Assembly: GCA_038230415.1 (NCBI GenBank)
Contig: JBBRNH010000017.1
Location: forward strand, 1 to 64,000
Direction of reading: 5' to 3'
Source of the DNA: JBBRNH01 sp038230415
Lineage (GTDB): Bacteria > Bacteroidota > Bacteroidia > Cytophagales > Spirosomataceae
Length of the DNA: 64,000 nt
Each line of letters opens with the position of its first letter. The first letter of the stretch is position 1. Of the stretch, positions 61,901 through 64,000 are shown in pieces. The notes beneath the pieces are model-generated. The model saw nothing but the letters and a program-made list of their open reading frames with translations, searched no databases and was not told where the DNA came from. Made by a program: the position numbers and the translations under genes.

Positions 61901-63023
61901 GGTGTCTGGTACGTTCCAGATGCTGGCTCCGACCTACGTGTGTCCGAACACGACCGGCACGCCGGGTGTGGGTGTAGGCTCGCTGACGTTCAGAACATCG
62001 GGTGGTAATGGTTCGCCAATCACGTTCTCGGCAATCGGTATCACCGGGCCAACCACAACGGCTGGGCCATACACGGTGAATGTTTTTAACGACTCGCAGC
62101 CGTTTATCCTGAAAGCGACCCAGAATGGCGTGAATGTGCAGTTTGTGTTCGATGCGAAAGCGTTCTGCCAGACATCACCACCGCCAAACCAGGCTCCGGT
62201 TGTTGCCAACGCCATCCCGAACCAAAGCGGAACGGTGGGTGTCGCGTTTAGCTATCAGATTCCGGCCAACACGTTTGTTGACCCGGAGAACGACCCGATA
62301 ACATACTCGATCAGTGGTTTGCCAGCGGGCCTGAACTTCAACTCCGGCACGCGCACCATCACGGGTACGCCATCGCAAACGGCAACGGCAACGGTAACGC
62401 TCACCGCTTCTGACCAGGTGTTGACCACCAGCACGACATTCGTGCTGACGATCAACCCAGCCGGTGGTGTGGTAACGCCACCAGTAACCCCGCCAACGGG
62501 TTTCGCGCTGACGGCCCCGACTTACAACTGCACGACGAAAGCGTTTACGTTTAACTCGACGGGTGGTGATGGCAGCACGGTGCAGTACCAGGCTATCGGC
62601 ATCACAGGTTGGAGCGCAACGGCTGGGCCATACACGGTGAATCCGGCATCTGATGCCGGGCCGTTCACGCTGTCGGGCCGCCAATCGAGCAACCCTGGCA
62701 CGGTAGTCACATTCACCTGGGATTGGAAAGCTACGTGTGGCTACGCCCGTCAGGGTGTTGAAACAGGCAGCGACCTGAGCGTAACGGTAATGGAGAACCC
62801 AACGGCTGCCGGTGAGGTAGAGGTTCTGGTTCGCGGTGCCGACGGTCAGCAACTCCAGTTCCGCATGAGCGATGCCCGTGGCAACGCCGTGAGCGAGCGC
62901 ACGGTTGAGAAAGCAGGTGCCGAAGAGCGTCAGACCGTAGGGTTGGGCCGTTCGGGTGGTATGTACTTCCTCCAGGTTGTAACGCCAACGCAATCGAAGA
63001 CCGTTAAAGTGATTCGTCAGTAA
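52989..63023 (+). CDS. Giant repetitive secreted surface protein (adhesin-like), T9SS-exported
   Basis: The 3344-residue protein starts with a signal-like helix (about residues 8-32). It then has about 32 Ig-like repeats of the CHU_C-associated kind. Each begins near IC-GQSTTLTASGG and most end in GTYSVTVTNATGCTAT, so a Cys pair recurs in nearly every repeat. Some repeats are a longer type with extra Cys (for example NFSACGGNAVMLTSGCTQG). Near residue 2600 the pattern changes to four putative-Ig/cadherin-like (He_PIG) repeats and three copies of a separate module of about 80-90 residues. The last 85 residues (GSDLSVTVMENP to KTVKVIRQ) are a sorting domain. A role in adhesion or gliding is likely, as for SprB-type proteins, but is inferred only. 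Confidence 0.88.
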   Translation: MSSRLSFLKIATALMLCLGSFGLSVAVASLAKPGWLTNTLRIAEATTAPEATRTAPKVTPQVAAPTGQTAVASILISCVFSPTITSVTPITGCAGASVSFSAVIAPGDLPLNYGDFRLYNGLVQLIPPNPVVVAFTSVGSTSVATATFTIPANLSAGATLQMDVYVQDNGSPACSAFKQFPGAVVVPPNPVISGVTITPATVCAGQVVTLSPQTPGTTAYNFVQINYFPPPSGPFAQLPAAFGVTAPYSTTFSSTTAGVTNFGVYITDANGCSTNFPLVSPLTVSAIPAAPTVSSANNFSSCEGTATMLTANCTSGNPLWSTGATTASIMSSTATGTYPFSVSCVSTAGCSSSGVSTTATVNAKPVIAVSANPSLTICAGTSATLTASGAASYTWTSPATSGATFSPSTTGTFSVSGTSTAGCVSTTSVVISPAPATTATIAASSLSICPGESTTLTASGGTGYAWNGGPMTPAYTVSTPGTYSVTVTNSFGCTATAAATVIQKTPPTVSITGNPAICSGQSTTLTAAGANIASYTWTPGGQLTPSITVSTAGMYGVTVTGTNGCTATATPVTVVVATAPTIAIAPSSTAICAGSPIALVASGTGFDSYVWATSNTAQAVTQNVLTQNVTNFGSLTLVSYTITATNTTSGCQKIATATVQINLLPAPTFFASGNSLTACSGMPASLTAGLCTTGTNRFRITGGSLMTPLVTNGSITVMTPTTPGSYTVDAICVSAAGCESNNNPAPQVATIYALPTVAIAPTASSICVGQTGSTLLASGAVSYVWNTGAATASISATAVGPYSVTGTDARGCMNSASATVGANPSVTASIAGSLSICPGTSNVLTASGGTSYQWIGGPATAAYPVSMAGTYSVIVTNATGCTGLATATTTMNPAVTATLGVTPSQTVCQGTTITLTAGGANTYTFSPNVSGISGNTASFVPAVGSNTYSVTATNTTTGCMASTSVAVQVNPLPNPGITISPNATLCSGQSLTLTAMDATASYMWTTTNTAQPIVNATTRTQVVMNTGNQPTLSYTLSLTTPLGCTVTSTSVITVSFLAAAPNPVTSSNNFSACGGNAVMLTSGCTQGLPRFTVNGVVTNGASANLTVSTPTAPGTYTYSAVCVTPQGCISQNPSSGSATVYSLPMPSIVASKSAVCVGQTTQLTASGGVQYIWNTGSTNNPITVSDGTYSVSAIGAQGCVSTTSITIGSNPLPVATISGNLTFCAGGSVMLTAGGGVSYQWSGGSSATTPTITASTAGNYAVLVTDANGCQSSTSVTTVLNNNPVVTIGGNPGLTVCSGESVTLTAGGVFTSYVWSNGVNTSAAITPSTATAGAFPYSVTVTNTNGCTATTSTVLTVKQTPTATITPSVTAVCSGSSFSLTASGAGTYTWSTNNTAQPIANASANPQVVTATGNLTAVTYTVTVANANGCSSSATQTVLVNELPNPPTITSALSPTACELNTITLMASACTQGNNRWRVSGPMGASIVDASTYTTPSAPGAYTATALCRNPTTGCESNFTQSTVATIYALPMVVIAPTASSICVGQTASTLVASGGVSYVWSTGAATASISATATGTYTVTATGPQGCVKSTTATVGANPAVTAVITPSSSSLCVGQTTSTLTASGGVSYVWNTGAVTAAISASVTGTYTVTATNAQGCTGSTTAVVGAYPAVTATLGVTPSQTVCQGVPIMLTAGGANMYAFSPNVSGIAGNTATFTPAVGSNTYSVTVTNTTTGCYSSTSIAVLVNPLPNVVITANPSFTICSGLSTTLSVGTGLDSYTWTANGLTVYGPKVVVEYTGNLNPQYSVTATTPQGCVASSSTAVTVNLLAAAPPTVTSSNNFSACFGTSVLLTANCQQGAPRFKSGSAIVATGTIGSALTIPTATTAGVYNYTVVCVTTQGCESFQVTPASGTVYALPTPGVTPASSSVCPGFTSLLTASGGVSYVWSNGPTTPTINAGPGSYTVTATGPQGCTATATAMVTANPAATATIGGNLSICAGQSTMLTAGGGVSYQWSGGSNATSPMITVSPTVTTSYSVLVTNATGCVASTNVTVNVTANPTALISASPSFTICAGQSTTIAITQGVSYNWNTGATTQTIPVTTGGVYSATVVNSNGCSSTAMATVTVTPTPTVMIAANPGLTICSGQSATLTATPSVMGGTFAWTGFSTASGPSVTVMNTGTATSAPYTVVYTLPSGCSATANATVTISLLVAAPPVTSPTNYSSCEGTAVTLSAQCTQGFVRFKSASGNTNGTVGSPLSVMTSTMPGMYSYSVVCVNNQGCESANPTVQVATVVAKPVPMISGSLSICPGQSTVLTASGAGTNGSYQWTGGPATATYTVSTPGTYSVIVTNSTGCTALATATVTANPAVTAAIAGNLTICEGLSTVLTATGGTQYSWTGGPMTAAYTVMPTTTTAYTVLVTNAQGCTANASATVTVNPKPAAPVLGTGATTACAGTGVTLMATCATGTAQWSGASSATGNSVTTATTAGTYNYMVVCVSAAGCVGNSTAATATVIATPPAPVVSSNSNYTGCAGTGAVLSAQCGANAVRWTSSLNVVTNGATVTTGSTSGVYTYSVVCVSPTGGCVGPVVSASATVISCAQDPLTMVVPIFNCQTGDLTFRTTGGNGTTIEYQAIGVVNWTTNPNQKVDNTVGILGDPNNSGLLTLKARQSGVEVSFVFNFRSYCANPATTNQPPVAPTVANQAAVAGTAFSFVVPAFTDPENQALAYASIGSLPAGLSFNPATRTISGTPSATGTTGVTISATDPGNLSATVSFFIQVNSSVQVVNLPPTAPMLPNQSVQLGNAIAYTVPAFTDPEGQAIAYMGTISPANGMSFNPMTRVITGTPSATGVSMVTIMANDGVNTTNGTFTITVTPQTMGNQPPIVANAIPNQTGTVGVAFSYVIPANTFSDPNMDALALSASGLPAGLSLSGSTISGTPGTQGAATVTITANDGNGGTVGATFTITINPAVSGTFQMLAPTYVCPNTTGTPGVGVGSLTFRTSGGNGSPITFSAIGITGPTTTAGPYTVNVFNDSQPFILKATQNGVNVQFVFDAKAFCQTSPPPNQAPVVANAIPNQSGTVGVAFSYQIPANTFVDPENDPITYSISGLPAGLNFNSGTRTITGTPSQTATATVTLTASDQVLTTSTTFVLTINPAGGVVTPPVTPPTGFALTAPTYNCTTKAFTFNSTGGDGSTVQYQAIGITGWSATAGPYTVNPASDAGPFTLSGRQSSNPGTVVTFTWDWKATCGYARQGVETGSDLSVTVMENPTAAGEVEVLVRGADGQQLQFRMSDARGNAVSERTVEKAGAEERQTVGLGRSGGMYFLQVVTPTQSKTVKVIRQ
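55233..59861 (+). repeat. Two tandem super-repeats of about 2.3 kb inside the surface protein gene
   Basis: The segments 55233-57560 and 57561-59861 are co-linear. Matching points are 55233/57561 (IAPTASSICVGQT), 55687/58021 (VTPSQTVCQG) and 56681/59003 (LTAGGGVSYQWSGGS), with offsets of 2322-2334 bp, and the last point is identical over about 45 bp. The order of module types inside each unit is the same, so a block of Ig-like repeats was duplicated as a unit. Confidence 0.75.
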
Positions 63024-63040
63024 TCGAATCGCTTTAAGGC

Positions 63041-63072
63041 AAAAAAGCCCCGCCAATTGGCGGGGCTTTTTT
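63041..63072. terminator. Bidirectional terminator between the surface protein gene and dnaN
   Basis: AAAAAAGCCCCGCCAATTGG and its complement form a perfect 16-bp palindrome with A- and T-tract ends. It serves both convergent genes. Confidence 0.9.
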
Positions 63073-63135
63073 TGTGTAAGGTGGTCGGAAACTCACCTTT
63101 TTCGTGTCACTCAAGCGGGCTTTCGCCCGCGTTAC

Positions 63136-64000
63136 TTAGGCGAACGTGTTGAGCATTACCGGCATCACCAGCATCAAAATATCTTCGTTTTCGTCTTTAT
63201 CAGCGGGAATAACCAGCCCGGCACGGTTCGGGGCCGACATCTGCACCGAAATCATTTTCGCGCTGAGGTTGCCCAGCATTTCGGCCAGGAGTTTGGCGTT
63301 GAAGCCGATTTCCATGTCGTCGCCCTCGTAGTCACAGAGGAGTTTTTCGTTGGCCTCGTTTGAGTAATCCAGGTCTTCGGCAGAAATGGTGAGCGTGTTG
63401 GCCTTCAGCGCAAGCCGAATCTGATGGGTGGTGCGGTTGGCGTAAATCATAATCCGCTTCAACGAGTTCAGCAGGTCAGAGCGGCCAATGGTCAGCACAT
63501 TGGGGTTGTTGGCCGGAATCGCGTTTTCGTAGTCCGGGAATCGCTCGTCAATCAACCGGCAGATAAGTTGCGTAGGGCCAAACGTAAACGACGCATTCGA
63601 CTGGCTGAACTCGGCCCGCACGGGTACATTGTCGGGCAGCGATGTTTTCAGCAACTGCAACGCTTTCCGGGGAATAATCAGTGTACTGCTGACCGACGAT
63701 TGAATGTCGAGCCGTTTATAGCGAATCAGCCGGTGGCCGTCCGTAGCAACAAACGTGGCCTGATCGTCAGCAAGTTGCAGGTAAACCCCCGTCATGGCCG
63801 GGCGCAGGTCGTCGGTACTGGTGGCGAAAACGGTGTTGTTAATAGCCGAAGCCAGTGCGTTCGAGCTGAACTCGACCGACAAGCTTTTGTTGACCGTTGG
63901 CAGCTTTGGGAAATCAATCGGATTTTCGCCAGAGAGTTTAAACCGCCCATTGTCGGTCATAATCTGGGTGCCAAACGTTTCGGTGTCAATGTTAAAGGTA
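63136..64000 (-). CDS. dnaN: DNA polymerase III sliding clamp beta (partial, N-terminus outside the window)
   Basis: The visible part (288 residues) is the second and third clamp domains, with FVATDGHRLIRYKRLD, SLPDNVPVRAEFSQSNASFTF, LICRLIDERFPDYENAIPANN and the C-terminal MLVMPVMLNTFA. The frame stays open to the window edge through TFNIDTETFGTQI, so the first domain continues beyond it. The beta ring holds polymerase on DNA. Confidence 0.95.
   Translation of the reverse strand, partial: TFNIDTETFGTQIMTDNGRFKLSGENPIDFPKLPTVNKSLSVEFSSNALASAINNTVFATSTDDLRPAMTGVYLQLADDQATFVATDGHRLIRYKRLDIQSSVSSTLIIPRKALQLLKTSLPDNVPVRAEFSQSNASFTFGPTQLICRLIDERFPDYENAIPANNPNVLTIGRSDLLNSLKRIMIYANRTTHQIRLALKANTLTISAEDLDYSNEANEKLLCDYEGDDMEIGFNAKLLAEMLGNLSAKMISVQMSAPNRAGLVIPADKDENEDILMLVMPVMLNTFA

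Noticed and set aside
52989..63023. Regular repeats in the giant gene were considered as a CRISPR or satellite array.
   Set aside because: One frame of 3344 codons stays open throughout and the repeats are protein domains.

Overview
The window is about 64 kb of chromosome from a member of the Bacteroidota, most likely a Cytophagales/Spirosoma-like bacterium. I infer this from the SusC/SusD pair at the left edge, the type IX secretion (T9SS) sorting tails on two large secreted proteins, the S16 protein with a long tail, atpD-atpC standing apart from other ATP synthase genes, the Bacteroidota -7 promoter box (TAnnTTTG) before many genes, and the high GC for the phylum. No phage, IS element, tRNA, rRNA or CRISPR array was seen.

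Layout. 1-5.3 kb: end of a SusC gene, a SusD lipoprotein, a barrel protein, a PLP-dependent deaminase/desulfhydrase, an RluA-type pseudouridine synthase, an acetyltransferase and a 52-residue protein. 5.4-10.3 kb: a palindromic repeat cluster, the rpsP-rimM-trmD operon, an OmpA-family protein and the RNase P RNA gene. 10.3-13.5 kb: a tightly coupled four-gene operon (Smr protein, small protein, retropepsin-like protein, DUF4403 lipoprotein). 13.6-20 kb: secreted proteins, including an M4 metallopeptidase with a T9SS tail, then dtd. 20-30 kb: isolated nuoN, TerC, EcsC, Uma2, an acyltransferase, a membrane AraC-type regulator, a LysM lytic transglycosylase and an O-methyltransferase. 30-37.3 kb: a TolC/CusB/CusA-type metal efflux operon followed by pabB-pabC. 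37.3-41.9 kb: GT2 glycosyltransferase, mtgA, hemW and a lipoprotein aminopeptidase. 41.9-44.4 kb: an AT-rich AvaI/BsoBI-type restriction-modification pair, probably acquired. 44.4-52.6 kb: M14 carboxypeptidase, atpD-atpC, a TlpA-like thioredoxin and malQ. 53-63 kb: one 10-kb gene for a 3344-residue repetitive surface protein. The right edge is dnaN, partial.

The most unusual content is a set of palindromic elements. One family (24-bp arms that are themselves hairpins) occurs between genes at 5356-5502 and again inside hemW at 40064-40122, where it is translated in frame as extra residues. This resembles the Rickettsia palindromic elements in principle. A different long inverted repeat forms a 38-bp helix at the P12 position of RNase P RNA. 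Other dispersed palindromes lie at 1372-1460, 7862-7934, 21580-21648, 31308-31390, 39409-39436 and 47716-47790. A 4-bp tandem duplication has shifted the frame of the retropepsin-like gene near its start.
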